A stretch of DNA of 64,000 nt from Botryosphaeria dothidea (lineage: Eukaryota > Ascomycota > Dothideomycetes > Botryosphaeriales > Botryosphaeriaceae). Shown here one piece after another: positions 22,190 to 32,799 of the stretch. A model generated the notes under the pieces. That model saw only the letters and a program-made list of their open reading frames with translations, did not search any database and was not told the DNA's origin. A program made the translations under genes and the position numbers. The stretch covers positions 1,426,001 through 1,490,000 of the forward strand of contig WWBZ02000051.1 in NCBI GenBank assembly GCA_011503125.2, read 5' to 3'. The first letter of the stretch is position 1. Each line of letters starts with the position of its first letter.

Positions 22190-22444
22190 TCAAGCCCTCC
22201 TCTCAACAAAGTAACCCGGGTCCGGCCTCCTCAGCTCGCGCTGCTCGGTGGTCGTCAGCGGCGAGTCGACCTCCTGCACATCGACGAGCTCCTTGACGCG
22301 CATGATCTGGCCGGCGACGGATTGCGTGACCGGGTGGTAGACGGTGCGCATGCGCTTGCGCAGGCCGAGGGCGGCGAGGACGCCACGAGATTTTTGGGGG
22401 AGGCCGATGGCCGAGCGCATGAGCGTGATACGGAAATATGCCAT
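22190..22444 (-). CDS. mrpl33: Mitochondrial large-subunit ribosomal protein uL30m
   Basis: Intronless, 84 residues. The sequence starts AYFRITLMRSAIGLPQKSRG, then LGLRKRMRTVYHPVT and GQIMRVKELVDVQEV. This is the compact uL30 fold found in bacterial L30 and yeast Mrpl33: two short helices flanking a beta-hairpin, with the conserved KRMRTVYH rRNA contact. The length fits the fungal family. No cleavable presequence is obvious, as in yeast Mrpl33. It is divergent from SEC6 with 623 bp between start codons. Confidence 0.9.
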   Translation of the reverse strand: MAYFRITLMRSAIGLPQKSRGVLAALGLRKRMRTVYHPVTQSVAGQIMRVKELVDVQEVDSPLTTTEQRELRRPDPGYFVERRA

Positions 22445-23067
22445 TTTTGGTTTTGCGACGGGAATTCAACGTGCGTGCGTATGGACCGTGTAGTTGAGAT
22501 GGTGAATGCGAGAGCTTGGTGGTGGTACTCGGCGTGACTGGAGTTGAGGAGACAGTCGAAAGTGTCGCAAGGCGGTATCTGCGTGCTGGATGGAGGAATT
22601 GAGGCTCGTGGCAGCCAGCCTGCGAGAACAAGCGAACGCGTTGGTGCTAGGGAAAGCCGGACTGGGTTGATGGATAAAGCGACTCGGGTGGTGTAGCGGG
22701 AAATCTTCTGGCGGACGCGCGCATGCCAAGCCTGACGATCAGCGGCGTCTCAGGGCTCCGCCGCATACGGAGGCGCGGGGGAAACGTAACCATGGACCGC
22801 TCCAAGACACGCGCCGCCCGAAGCCCAATCCTCGAGTAACGCAGGATCAAAAAGAGAACAAATAACGAACCGCCTCTCCGCTTTCCCACACCCTCCGTCG
22901 ACGCTCGCTTCCCACTTTATCCCGGCCACATCTCACTCCCGCTTCTGCCTTGCACGTAACGGCCCAAATGCACCGTCGCCCTCCACGACCGAGTTCGCGA
23001 GACACATAAGAATAAGAAGAGAACAAGGAGTCGGAAGGGGATCGCGACCCGCGACCCCGCCCAAACA
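22445..23067. other. Divergent intergenic region, mrpl33 / SEC6
   Basis: 623 bp between two divergent housekeeping genes, containing the 5' leaders and promoters of both. Overlapping minus-strand frames are low-complexity and not credible genes. Confidence 0.5.
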
Positions 23068-25362
23068 ATGAACGATGCGGCGGACGGCGCCAGTCTGGCC
23101 AAGCTGGCCGAGCTGCTGCGACACCCAGAGGACCTGGACAAGATCGGCAGCTTGAAGGGCGAGTTCACGCGCAAGAAGGCCGCTGTCGATGCGCAGCTAC
23201 GGCACGGTCTGGAGGAGCAGCTCAAGATTACCCAGGCGGGAATGGGCAGCATCAGCGAGGGCCAGCGCACCGTCAACGCTATTAAGGACGAGATGATGAC
23301 CATCGACCGTCTCTGCGCCGAAGCGCAGCAGATGATTCGCGATTTCCCGCACATCAATCTGGTCGCCCAGACGCATAGAAACTTCGAGGCCGTGCAAAAG
23401 ATGAAGCAGGACATCGACGGGTTCGAGCAGCAGCTGGGCGAGCTGGAGATGCTCTTGGACGAGGATGAGCAGGACCTGGAGAACCAGCCGAATTTGCTAC
23501 AGGTACATTATGGCTTGAGCAAGTTGAGGAATATCAGGGATGCGGCTATGGACCAGATCAAGAACTCGGACGACGAGACGCTGAGCTTGGAGCTGGTCAA
23601 CAACCTGCAGCTCGAGTCGGGCGCTACACTTCAGGACTACTTCGACCGCCTCGACCGCGTGATCGAACTGTTCGACGAGCACGTCGGCGTGGCTTGCATG
23701 AACCTCATTCAATTGGTGGTAACCGGCAACAACGGTATGGTGGTACGCTTGGCGTTGATCATCGAGGAAGAAGAGAAGGTCGACAAGAAGGTCCAGGCAC
23801 TGCAGGACGCGCAAAGAGAATACAAGGAACTGGCATCACGTTTCAAGTCTATCGCTACCGGACCCAAAGAACTGCGCGGCTACAAGGAGAAGTTCCTCAA
23901 GGCCATCGAATTGGCTGCGCAAAGCAAGATCGAGGAGTCTAACGAGGCCTTCCTGGAGGATCCGGACAGGCTAGAAAAGAGCGTACGCTGGTACTTCAAC
24001 GACCTGAACACGGTCAAGCTCGGCATGGCCAACCTCATGCCGCGTAAGTGGAAAGTCTTCAAAACTTACGTCAGCATATACCATAAGCTGATGCACGACT
24101 GGCTGGTGGGGCACATTGACGACCCTGACCTCAAGCCCATCGAAATGTTGGCCATCGTACAGTGGGAGGAGAAGTACTACAAGAAGATGATCAAGCTGGG
24201 CGTGCCCGAGGAGGACTTGACACCGCACTTGATCGACAACCGTGCAGCAGAGCTTGTTCGCGAGTACCGCCAGCTCATCATCAAGGCCGTCGAAGAATGG
24301 ATGACGCGCATGTGCGATACAGACAAATCGGAGTTCCTCGTCCGCTCCGAGAACTCGCTCGACACCGACATCAACGGCTGTTTCCGCACGAAAACGCTCG
24401 GAGACATGTGGTCTATGCTGCGCGAACAGCTGGCCGTCGCCGGCAACAGCAACCGCCACGACGTGGCCGAAGGCGTCATCGACGCCATGTTCAAGGCCCT
24501 CTCGTCCCGCCAGCGCCTCTGGGAAGAGCTCGTCGACATCGAGCTGGACAAGTACGTCCAAGGCATCGGCGACCAAGACGGCCTTCAGCCCCTCCAGGAC
24601 TGGCTCGTCGCCATTGCCAACGACCAAATCGCCTGCATCGATGACGGCGAAGACGAAGCCCAGACGGGCGGCTCGTACCTCTCGCGCTTCAGCCGCGACG
24701 CCCTGCCCCTCACCTCCCCGCAATACTCCGCCGCCGCCAGCCAGCAGATCGACCTGCTCCGCGACGGCTACGTCGACCTGGGCACGCACTGCCTCGGCGT
24801 CTTCGTGCGCCTCATCTTCGACGTCGACTTCCGCACCATCCTCCCCGAGTTCTTCACGCCTGCCTGGTACGCACAGAAGCGCGTGGGGCAGATCGTCTCC
24901 ACCTTCCAGGACTACCTCAACGACTACGAGTCCGTGCTGCACCCGTCCCTGCAGGACGTGCTCGTTGAGGAGCTCGCCGACGAGCTGCTCGTGCGCTACC
25001 TCTCGAGCGTGCGCAACAAGGGCGCCAAGTTCCGCCGCACCGACCCCTTCGTCGACAAGATCCGCGACGACGTGCTCGCCGTCTTCGACTTCTTCGGCAA
25101 CTTCGCCGCCGGCCCGGACATCCGCCAGAAGTGGCGCGTCGTCGAGAAGTTCGTGCAACTGCTCGAGGCCGACAAGAGCGCCCTGCCGGACGTCTTTGAG
25201 CAGTTCAAGGTGGAGTATTGGGACGTCAACGTCGGCTGGGTCGAGGCCGTCTTGCGCGCGCGCGACGACTCGGATCGCAGTATGATCAGGGAGGTCAAGG
25301 CGCGGGCGGGGCAGGTCGAGGTCGAGAGGGGGATGGAGACGATTATGAGCAAGGTGAAATGA
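23068..25362 (+). CDS. SEC6: Exocyst complex subunit Sec6
   Basis: Intronless, 764 residues, close to the usual size of Sec6 (about 750-800). Sec6 is a core subunit of the octameric exocyst that tethers secretory vesicles to the plasma membrane at growing tips, contacting Sec8, Exo70 and the SNARE Sec9. The N-terminus is a long coiled coil (from LAKLAELLRHPEDLDKIGSL through IKDEMMTIDRLCAEAQQMI), with the conserved INLVAQTHRNFEAV. The rest is the helical-bundle Sec6 domain (DYFDRLDRVIELFDEHV; SVRWYFNDLNTVKLGMANLM; HKLMHDWLVGHIDDP; FRRTDPFVDKIRDDVLAVFD). The start ATG lies at the head of the conserved frame. Confidence 0.93.
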   Translation: MNDAADGASLAKLAELLRHPEDLDKIGSLKGEFTRKKAAVDAQLRHGLEEQLKITQAGMGSISEGQRTVNAIKDEMMTIDRLCAEAQQMIRDFPHINLVAQTHRNFEAVQKMKQDIDGFEQQLGELEMLLDEDEQDLENQPNLLQVHYGLSKLRNIRDAAMDQIKNSDDETLSLELVNNLQLESGATLQDYFDRLDRVIELFDEHVGVACMNLIQLVVTGNNGMVVRLALIIEEEEKVDKKVQALQDAQREYKELASRFKSIATGPKELRGYKEKFLKAIELAAQSKIEESNEAFLEDPDRLEKSVRWYFNDLNTVKLGMANLMPRKWKVFKTYVSIYHKLMHDWLVGHIDDPDLKPIEMLAIVQWEEKYYKKMIKLGVPEEDLTPHLIDNRAAELVREYRQLIIKAVEEWMTRMCDTDKSEFLVRSENSLDTDINGCFRTKTLGDMWSMLREQLAVAGNSNRHDVAEGVIDAMFKALSSRQRLWEELVDIELDKYVQGIGDQDGLQPLQDWLVAIANDQIACIDDGEDEAQTGGSYLSRFSRDALPLTSPQYSAAASQQIDLLRDGYVDLGTHCLGVFVRLIFDVDFRTILPEFFTPAWYAQKRVGQIVSTFQDYLNDYESVLHPSLQDVLVEELADELLVRYLSSVRNKGAKFRRTDPFVDKIRDDVLAVFDFFGNFAAGPDIRQKWRVVEKFVQLLEADKSALPDVFEQFKVEYWDVNVGWVEAVLRARDDSDRSMIREVKARAGQVEVERGMETIMSKVK

Positions 25363-25895
25363 GCGGGGTTAGGATAGCGCAGGAGTTGTTCTCCTATGCG
25401 CTTATCTGTTGTTCCATTGGGTTGTCTTACTGTGAAGTTGAGCGTGGGCGTTGTTCTGTTTTCTCCTCTCGGTTGGCACATGTGTGGTGTGTGGATATGG
25501 AGAGGTCGTTGTTGCTGCATGTTAGATCCCGGTCTTCCCATGGCTTATATCTTGTTGGAAGGGATACAGGCGCTTTTACTGGTCGCATATGGTTTTTCGT
25601 TGCAAAAGGGCAGAATACCCGTTCTTCTGTTTCTCATGTACGTTTTGATATGAGCATATGCTTGCGAGGACAACTCTCTAATCAGCCTGTATACTCCCCG
25701 ATCTTGTTCATGCAATAGTGATATATGTGCTCATAAATTTTACAGCAATTGACACGCCTCCGTGAGCGCAGAAGACCCACAACGATGCCCCCTTTCCAAG
25801 ATTCTACATCTAGTCATGGTCATGAGAAAATCCCCTCTTTCCATTCCCCTCTTCCTCGTCAGCCGCTCTTACATTCACAAATACCCAGCTCCTGT
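25363..25895. other. Intergenic region between convergent genes
   Basis: 533 bp containing 3' regions of SEC6 (+) and the S1P lyase gene (-). T-rich plus-strand sequence; no feature recognised. Confidence 0.5.
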
Positions 25896-27814
25896 TTATG
25901 CCTTGTACAACGTATCCAAGAAACCCTTCGCCAGCTCCACAACGATGCCCTTGTTCGGTAAGCTCCCAGCCACACCATACAAAGCCGCGGCGTCACCCTT
26001 GACCGCGCCCTTCGCGCCCTTACCCTCAGCAAGCCTCTTGCGCTCGGCCTCCCGCACGCCCTCGACAACATCAACCAGGTCAGAGACGAGCTGCTCCGTC
26101 GCAGCGACGATGGGCAGGGTGACAGCGACGTGGATGGCGGGCGGGTTCTGCAGGGCGTTGAGGTGCCAGCCGCGGGCGGACATACCATCCGCAATGTCGT
26201 AGATGTCCAGTGAGATGCTCGTGAAGGCGACGACGGAGACGAGCGGCTTGCCGACGACCTTGAGGTCGGTGGCCAGGGCGGGATTGGAGCGAAGCTCGCT
26301 CTCAATGCGCTTGGTGGCACCGACGATCTTGTGGCACGCGCTGATGTAGCCATTCTCGCCCTGCGCCATCAAGCTGGCCCAGCAACCTGCGATGAGGGCA
26401 CCCGGGCGCGAGCCGGCGATGCTGGGCGAGGCGTAGACGCCGCCGGACCAATCGGGCGAGATGAAGTACTGGTAGCTGCGGAGAGAGTCGGTGCGGTACA
26501 GGACGGTACTGTTGCCCTTGGGGGCGAAACCGTACTTGTGCGTATCGCATGAAATGCTGGTAACGCCCTTAAGACGGAAGTCGAAGAGCTCCGTCTCAAA
26601 GCCAGCTTTCTCGAGGAAGGGGACGAGGAAGGATCCGAGGCAGCAGTCGACGTGGAGCGGGATGTTCTTGCGCTGAGCAATACGCGAGAGACCACTGATA
26701 TCATCGATGATGCCGTGGGGGAAGTTGGGTGAAGATCCGACGAGAAGAACGGTGTTAGGATTGATGAGACGCGAGACGGCGCGCAGATCGACCTTGTATG
26801 AAGGAGCTCTACATGCAACCAGATGGACTTTGATCTTGAAGTATTCGCCGGCCTTACGGAAAGCGGTGTGGGCGGTCTCGGGGAGGATCCTACGAGCTTG
26901 TCAGTCCTTTGTCAAAGCTAGTCGGTGGTCGGAGGGCAGGCGTACATCTCGGGCTCTGTGACTCCCCTCTCTGCGTATGCCTTGTTCCTTGCGCTTAAAC
27001 ATGCCATCAGAATGGACTCGGTTCCGCCGCTCGTCGAGCAGCCAGCGGCGCCCTCGGGAGCATTGAACAGAGAGAGGACCTATGACATTCATTAGTCTCA
27101 AGTCCGTTACATCATATCAACCTTCAAGAGCACACGCACCATTGCCACGACCTCGGCCTCCATCTTCCTAACGGCAGGGAACACATCCGGGTGGATGGGA
27201 TTCGACACGGTAAACTTCCCGAAGGCCTCAGTTTGCAGCTTGACCAGCTCGTCGCCACCGTGGTACACGGCACCAGAAACACGCCCATCCTCCCAGCGGG
27301 TGTGTGCCATGTCGCTCAGCTTCTCGAGCTCCTCGCGCACGCGGTCTTCACCCCAGCCCTCCTGCGGCAGGCGCACATGACGGTCGACCCCGGGCCCGCT
27401 GGGGACCAGCTTCTGCTCGAGCTTGACAATGGCCTCGGAGACCTGAGTCTGGACTTTGGAGCGCACTCCGGGCAGGCGCAGGAAGTAGCCGTACAGGACA
27501 CGGCGGGCGGCGAGGTAGAAGTCGACGGTGGAGCCGACGATGCCGCGGCCCTTAAGCTGGTAGAAGGCCTTCCGGGTCCAGCGGAGGACGAAGAGGATGA
27601 AGATCAGGTTGCGGATTCTGTTTGTGTAACACCCAGCGTCAGCAGGCGGCGCAGCGGTGGATTGCGGGGTTCAGTGCCAGTGGCCCAGGATTTCTTTTGG
27701 GGAATCATCGTACATGTCGAGGTTCAGCGCCAGCAGCTGGCTGCGCGGGGTGGCGCGGCGCTGGGCCTGGAAGGTTTCGCGCAGGCTGACGGGAAGCCTG
27801 GACGAGCCCGGCAT
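25896..27814 (-). CDS. DPL1: Sphingosine-1-phosphate lyase (Dpl1 family)
   Basis: Minus-strand exons 27814-27714, 27617-27140, 27079-26946 and 26889-25896 give 568 residues, the expected length. The pyridoxal-phosphate enzyme of the ER cleaves phosphorylated long-chain bases to a fatty aldehyde and phosphoethanolamine, the exit step of sphingolipid breakdown. An N-terminal membrane helix (LDIIRNLIFILFVLRW) is followed by the decarboxylase-like domain: GVDRHVRLPQEGWG, GRVSGAVYHGG, KFTVSNPIHPDVFPAVRKME, the cofactor loop GCSTSGGTESILMAC, HVDCCLGSF, and the PLP lysine in DTHKYGFAPKG (about residue 356). All four junctions restore family sequence, for example VVAM to VLSLFNAPEG. The first intron is 96 bp, the others 56-60 bp. 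Confidence 0.93.
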
Positions 27815-28360
27815 CTTTGTGGTGTGGCTCGGTATTTGTCGCGGAGCGCAGGTGGATGCGGCGAAGTTGCAAGGTGAGCGGCGGCCATGGTATGTATAAG
27901 TGAGGGATGCCGTCACATGCCGAGACCCGAGAGATCTCCAATCGCCATGTACGGCCTCCGCGGCCTCCCCATTGCGGTAGAAACCTCGCGGTTTGACACT
28001 ACGCGGTGCTCGTTTTAGCCGCCACACGAAGGCATGAACACAGGCCAACCATTACATCGGCTGCTATGAAGGCTGCCTTTACTGCATGAGGACTGGCGAG
28101 CGCCTGCGACTTAGCGACGCGGGATCGACCGCCATCGTGTTCCCAAATAGGAAGAAACGGCGCGAACAAGTCGTTGCCGCTTTGGTGCATTGTTGGAGCT
28201 ATGACACTTTCTAAGATTCAATCCCTTCCGCCGCAGCTCGACCTGAAGCGGCAACACTGATGCGATGCATCGCTTTGACATCAGATGTCTCGTGGATGGT
28301 TTGAAAAAGTAAGCATGAAGCATATCCTTCTTGCGACGCCATATCTATACCGCATGCATG
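27815..28360. other. Intergenic region
   Basis: 546 bp between two minus-strand genes (promoter of DPL1 and 3' end of the SLC10-like gene). Nothing specific recognised. Confidence 0.5.
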
Positions 28361-29701
28361 CTACCTCATCGCAGTCGTCGGGGTACTGCTCATTTCCGGT
28401 CCTCTCTCCGCCTCAACCACAACACCATCGTCCCGTATCTTCTCTCTTCTTGCCCATCGCTTAAAAACATGGACGAGGAAGTGAGCGCAAAAGACTTGCT
28501 CGGTGGTGAACAGGATCATAGGAATAGACATCCTGGCCTTGACCTCCGTAGAATACTCAGTCCACATCGCATAGACCAGTGGTATCCCCAGTCCCGCTGT
28601 CTTTGCAGGTCCGCAGAAACAGATTGCGATCGTTTCTGGCTTGTCGAAACGTCGAATGATACCCTTGGTGTAGTGCCCTACGGACTCGGGAATCCGCGCA
28701 CACAGGAAACAGATGATGGTCCAGAAGAGGTAGATCCCGATGTTGAAGAAAACGATCAGAATCACAGTTTCAGTCGAGAGGTCTTGCAGCGCTGATGTCT
28801 CGAAACAAGAAGAGAATGATGACCTGTGGGAACGTGTGAGCAACCAGATCTCGGGCAACAAACGGCTGAGCACTAACCATATCAGCAACAACAGACAAAA
28901 CGTCCCGACCTTGTTCAACCGCCACCTTTGCATGGCCCGCTGGATGGCATCCGGCCAGTACCATCGTATCAACTGCCCCACCGCGAGCGGCAAATACACT
29001 GCCAACCCCAGCAATTTGAATACATTTCTATACATCTCGCTCAAATCGCCACTCACATTCTTCCACATCTCAAACCTTTCCGTCTTGGGCAACAACGCCA
29101 CCGTAAACGCCGGCGAGATAACTGGCCCAAACACATTCCCAAGCAGAACCTCGACCAACGCCGCCGCTTCATCCCCATCTGCCGCCCGCGTCATGACGAC
29201 GTTTGACGCGATCGTCGTCGGGATGCACGCCGTCAGCAGGAACCCGACCAACACCACCCGATCGATCTTGCCGGCGACGTCGCCAGCGTCGATGGCCGCG
29301 ACGAACGCCCACATGGTCAGCGGGCACAGCACAAACGATGCCCCTTGGACGATCAGGTGCAGGCGCCAATTACCCGCGTGCACGAGCAGCTTCTTGCCGG
29401 CGATGCTGAGGCCGGATATGAGGAATATGACGGCGACGGCGCCGTAGAGGATGCTGTATTCCGAGCGAATCACTCCGCCATGTGCAGCGACGTGCGGGAA
29501 GAAGTAGGCCAAGACGCAGACGACGCCGATGCCGATGATCATCCATTGGTTGAGGGTGACGTTGAGAGTTGTTTTCAGGTGCGTGAGGATTGGATGCGTG
29601 GGCCGCTGTTGGGAAGAGGATGAAGATGGGTCTGTCGCTTCACGGCTCGCGGCCGTGCTGGCCGTGATGGGTGGTCGGTGAGGCCCTCCTGGAGTCTTCA
29701 T
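28361..29701 (-). CDS. RCH1: SLC10A7/Rch1-type membrane transporter
   Basis: Minus-strand exons 29701-28878 and 28823-28361 give 428 residues. A Ser/Thr/Pro-rich cytosolic N-terminus leads into about ten hydrophobic helices of the bile-acid/sodium symporter fold (LNQWMIIGIGVVCVLAYFFP; YGAVAVIFLISGLSIAGKKL; VLVGFLLTACIPTTIASNVV; GLAVYLPLAVGQLIRWYWPD; ETVILIVFFNIGIYLFW; FCGPAKTAGLGIPLVYAMW). These match fungal YMR034C/Rch1 and vertebrate SLC10A7, plasma-membrane proteins that restrain calcium uptake. The 54-bp intron (donor GTTAGT, acceptor ACAG) is in phase 2. Without splicing, 18 extra residues would interrupt the loop after LLLLIW, so splicing is favoured. The exact transported substrate is unresolved for the family. 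Confidence 0.87.
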   Translation of the reverse strand: MKTPGGPHRPPITASTAASREATDPSSSSSQQRPTHPILTHLKTTLNVTLNQWMIIGIGVVCVLAYFFPHVAAHGGVIRSEYSILYGAVAVIFLISGLSIAGKKLLVHAGNWRLHLIVQGASFVLCPLTMWAFVAAIDAGDVAGKIDRVVLVGFLLTACIPTTIASNVVMTRAADGDEAAALVEVLLGNVFGPVISPAFTVALLPKTERFEMWKNVSGDLSEMYRNVFKLLGLAVYLPLAVGQLIRWYWPDAIQRAMQRWRLNKVGTFCLLLLIWLVLSRLLPEIWLLTRSHRSSFSSCFETSALQDLSTETVILIVFFNIGIYLFWTIICFLCARIPESVGHYTKGIIRRFDKPETIAICFCGPAKTAGLGIPLVYAMWTEYSTEVKARMSIPMILFTTEQVFCAHFLVHVFKRWARREKIRDDGVVVEAERGPEMSSTPTTAMR

Positions 29702-30380
29702 CTTCCTTGCTCTTTTCTTGTGTTTGTTATTCTCCCCTCAACAGACTGTTTACGCAGCAGCGACAACCTGCGTGGGGGTCGTCTGCGTGGGACATGGTCC
29801 AGGGCACAGGCGCCGGCATGTGGAAAGAAGAGAATGGTCGATCGGAGGCGTGAGAAGAGTAGATATGCAAATGCGCGATGGATGCAGCGCGGTTGCGACA
29901 TCGGGCATTGGATGATGATGATTGCTTTGGGCGGTCGGCTAATCGGCTTCGCGTCGATATGCGGCTAATTTTTTGCCCGCTTCGTGATAGGGGGAGGGCT
30001 GCTTCTACTGGTGGGATGGTCCATGGTCGGTTGAAAGTTTGACCTCGCCCAACGGATACCCGATCGGACTTCTGTGCATTTAGGAAGCTGGGATTGGGTG
30101 TCGTACGGCCTGTATAGCGATTCGGTGCGTATATCGAAACTATGTTACCTCACACTCTTATTACGCGATCTGATTTCCCTCACACCGACATTTTGAGTGG
30201 CCATGCAAGACAGAACCATTGAGCCTCAACGTTGAACATCCTTTCATGATAAGACTTTTAGCCGTCTAGCCAAATTTCCTAATTTTTTGGTACATCTTCG
30301 TGTCTAATTTGATCCCCATGTCCTCATGTCTCATCAATCGCTCCTTCATAATCGCACCGCAGATACAAGCAGTTAATAGT
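29702..30380. other. Intergenic region
   Basis: About 0.7 kb, AT-rich on its right side, between two same-strand genes. No coding or RNA feature seen. Confidence 0.5.
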
Positions 30381-32181
30381 TTACTGGTGCAGCTTCTTTC
30401 CCTTCGAGTACCACCAATCACACTCCTTCCTGGCCCAAGTATCATCCACAACCTGGCTCGTGATTCCGACGCCTGTACCGCCGGCCAGCTCGTCGCTTCC
30501 TTTTCCGAAGATAATCTTCTTCTCCTGCTTGCCCTTCTTATACGGCAGCCACTCGGGGCGATCAGCCGCCCTGCCCTTCAGCGCATTCGGGTCACCCTTC
30601 TGCGTGATGAAGCTCGTCCAGTACGCGTGCACCTCGGCTGCCATCTTCTCCTGGAAAGGCGAGGTCCTGATGGCGCTCTCGTACGCTTCGTACGTCCTCT
30701 GATCACCATGGTTTGCGCCATTCTGGACACTGGCGTTGGTGGCCCAGTGGTACATGAAAACAGGAGCATCCTGACCGACGCCAGCGTGTAGAGCTGTAGC
30801 ATGGACTGGGCAGACATAGGCGTAGTGTGCATATGCAGCCTCGGCACGCTTGTACTGCTTGCCAACAGAAATGGGACGAGTCTCGACGTAGGGTGAAGCT
30901 TCGTCCTTGGAAGGGTCGGGGTAAAGCTTGTCCAGTTCGGCAATGTCCTTGTCGGTAAGCTCGGGATGAAGAACCTTGAAATATTCAGGAAATTCCTCAG
31001 GGCTGTCAAGTGTTGACGGAACATAGGAAGAGGCCTCGTTGGTGGTGAAACCTGTGAGAATGGGAATCTTGTTCCACTTGCCCGACTCCCAAGCCTCCGT
31101 GGGACGGCGCTTGATGATCTTGCCATCGATTGTTGGCTGGAAAGCCCAGCGCAGAGACGGGTTGTACTCGTCGAAAACATCAAATGCGGCCTTGAATACC
31201 ACTTCGGCAGGCTGCTCCCTCAGGCAGTCGAAGATGGATTCTTCAGGGACATCGCCGCAGTTGGCACCCTTGACGTACTTTTGGAATTGATCCTCATGGA
31301 GCTTCTCCGTGGGCTTGTGGATAGCGCGGGCTGTCGTTCCACCAGACTCCATGATAGCGCGCTGGAAAAAGGGCTCATCTGTGTTCATGATCATGTGGCC
31401 AATGGCATGGGCTCCAGCGCTCAGTCCGAAAACGGTGACCTCTTCGGGGTTGCCTCCGAACTCGGCAATGTTCTCTCTGAACCATTCGAAGAAGAAGTAC
31501 ATGTCACGCAGACCGAGGTTGAGCAGACCTTCCTTTTCGCTGAGAGCCGAGGGCAGAAATCCAAGGGCGCCGAGGCGGTAGTGGAAACTCACGCCAATAA
31601 AAGGACTTTCGGACCAACCGATCATTGACGGAATGTCGTGCATGGTGGCGGAGCCACGGTTGAAGGCACCGCCATGGACATAGAGAGCGACAGGCAAACT
31701 TGCGGAGCTGTTGACTCCTGCCGGACGGAAGACGTTGACGCTCAAGCAATCCTCAGCGAATGGCTTGGGAGGGCCCTTGAAGGCCTTTCCAGGACAGACC
31801 GGGCCAAACTCGAAGGCTTGGAAGGTTTCATTTAACTTAGGAAGAGGCTCCAATGGCCTGAATCTCCTGGGTCCTGTGGGAGGAAGGGAGTAAGGGAAAC
31901 CTCTAAAGGCTTCTACTGGCTGTGGGTAGTCGCCGTGGAGAGTCTTGCCGACGATCTTGCCCTGCGGAAGGACGACGGCAACCTGCTGGCTCTGGAACTG
32001 AGCTGGGAGATAGCTGCAATATGATGATGTACGTCAACAATGATGGATCTGGAGATATAGATAGAGCTATCGGGACGTACGGGTCGAGAACTTTCTGCAC
32101 ATCGAGCAGGCCCTGGATCTGGGCCAGGGCAAGAATAACCGCGGCGACAAGAACAACCGCTGACACGCGCAGGAACACCAT
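30381..32181 (-). CDS. Secreted type-B carboxylesterase
   Basis: Minus-strand exons 32181-32081 and 32013-30381 give 577 residues. ATG 32181 is followed by a signal-peptide-like helix (VFLRVSAVVLVAAVILALAQ). The alpha/beta-hydrolase body shows FRGFPYSLPPTGPRRF, the type-B signature EDCLSVNVFRP, oxyanion HGGAF, and the nucleophile motif GLSAGA (Leu where many relatives have Glu in GESAG). The acidic member is probably in TTNEAS and the histidine in NGANHGDQ. Substrate cannot be read from sequence; fungal members act on lipid, phenolic or xenobiotic esters. The frame is open 18 codons upstream of ATG 32181, but without another ATG. The head-to-head MFS gene (618 bp between ATGs) suggests a hydrolyse-and-import pair. 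Confidence 0.85.
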
Positions 32182-32799
32182 CGCGATCTCAGAAGGCAGT
32201 CCACGCTTCCTCGTCCGCAACACGCGCGAGGGCAACTTGGCACGCCCGTTAAATACCTGTCGGCCTCCAGAAGTGTCTCCGCATTTTCGATGGCGAGCTG
32301 CTCATTCAGCCCGGTCGGATCTACTCCGATAACGCTCACGTGTTTGAGTGTCGGCAAGTCAAGCCTCAGTCCGAGAGCAATCACCCTCCCTCTCCGCCGC
32401 GATTCTGCCGGCGAGGGCGGCACGGATATCCTGCCTTTTCCGCCACGCGCCACTCGGTGTGAAGATGCCAGACCGACCGTCGTAACGACCTCCCCAGTGC
32501 ATTATCCGTCGCTCCCCCGCTCGGTCAGGCACTATGGCATCCGATCTTATCCCAAGTCAAGGTAGCAGGTCCGGGGCCAAGATCTAGTATCAACACAGCT
32601 CCTTCATACACATCGTATTACAATACAAGCTGCCATGGAGGTCACCGCCCTGACACGCGCGCTTGGGCTATCAGCGCCCAGCTTATCATCACCCAGCGCG
32701 TGGCGGTCGCTGCCATATCAATAAATAGTCCTTCTTGTTCTTTGTGTCTGTGTCGCCGTCGGAACAGTCTTACCATCCGTGCACCACATCGAAGCAACA
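32182..32799. promoter_or_regulatory. Divergent promoter region, esterase / MFS carrier
   Basis: 618 bp between the two start codons. This is compatible with co-regulation, but no specific factor site was identified. Confidence 0.4.

Noticed and set aside
23971..25158. 395-codon antisense frame inside SEC6
   Set aside because: Shadow of the GC-rich coding strand; the composition is a Val/Glu/Asp/Ala complement artefact and the sense frame is clearly Sec6.
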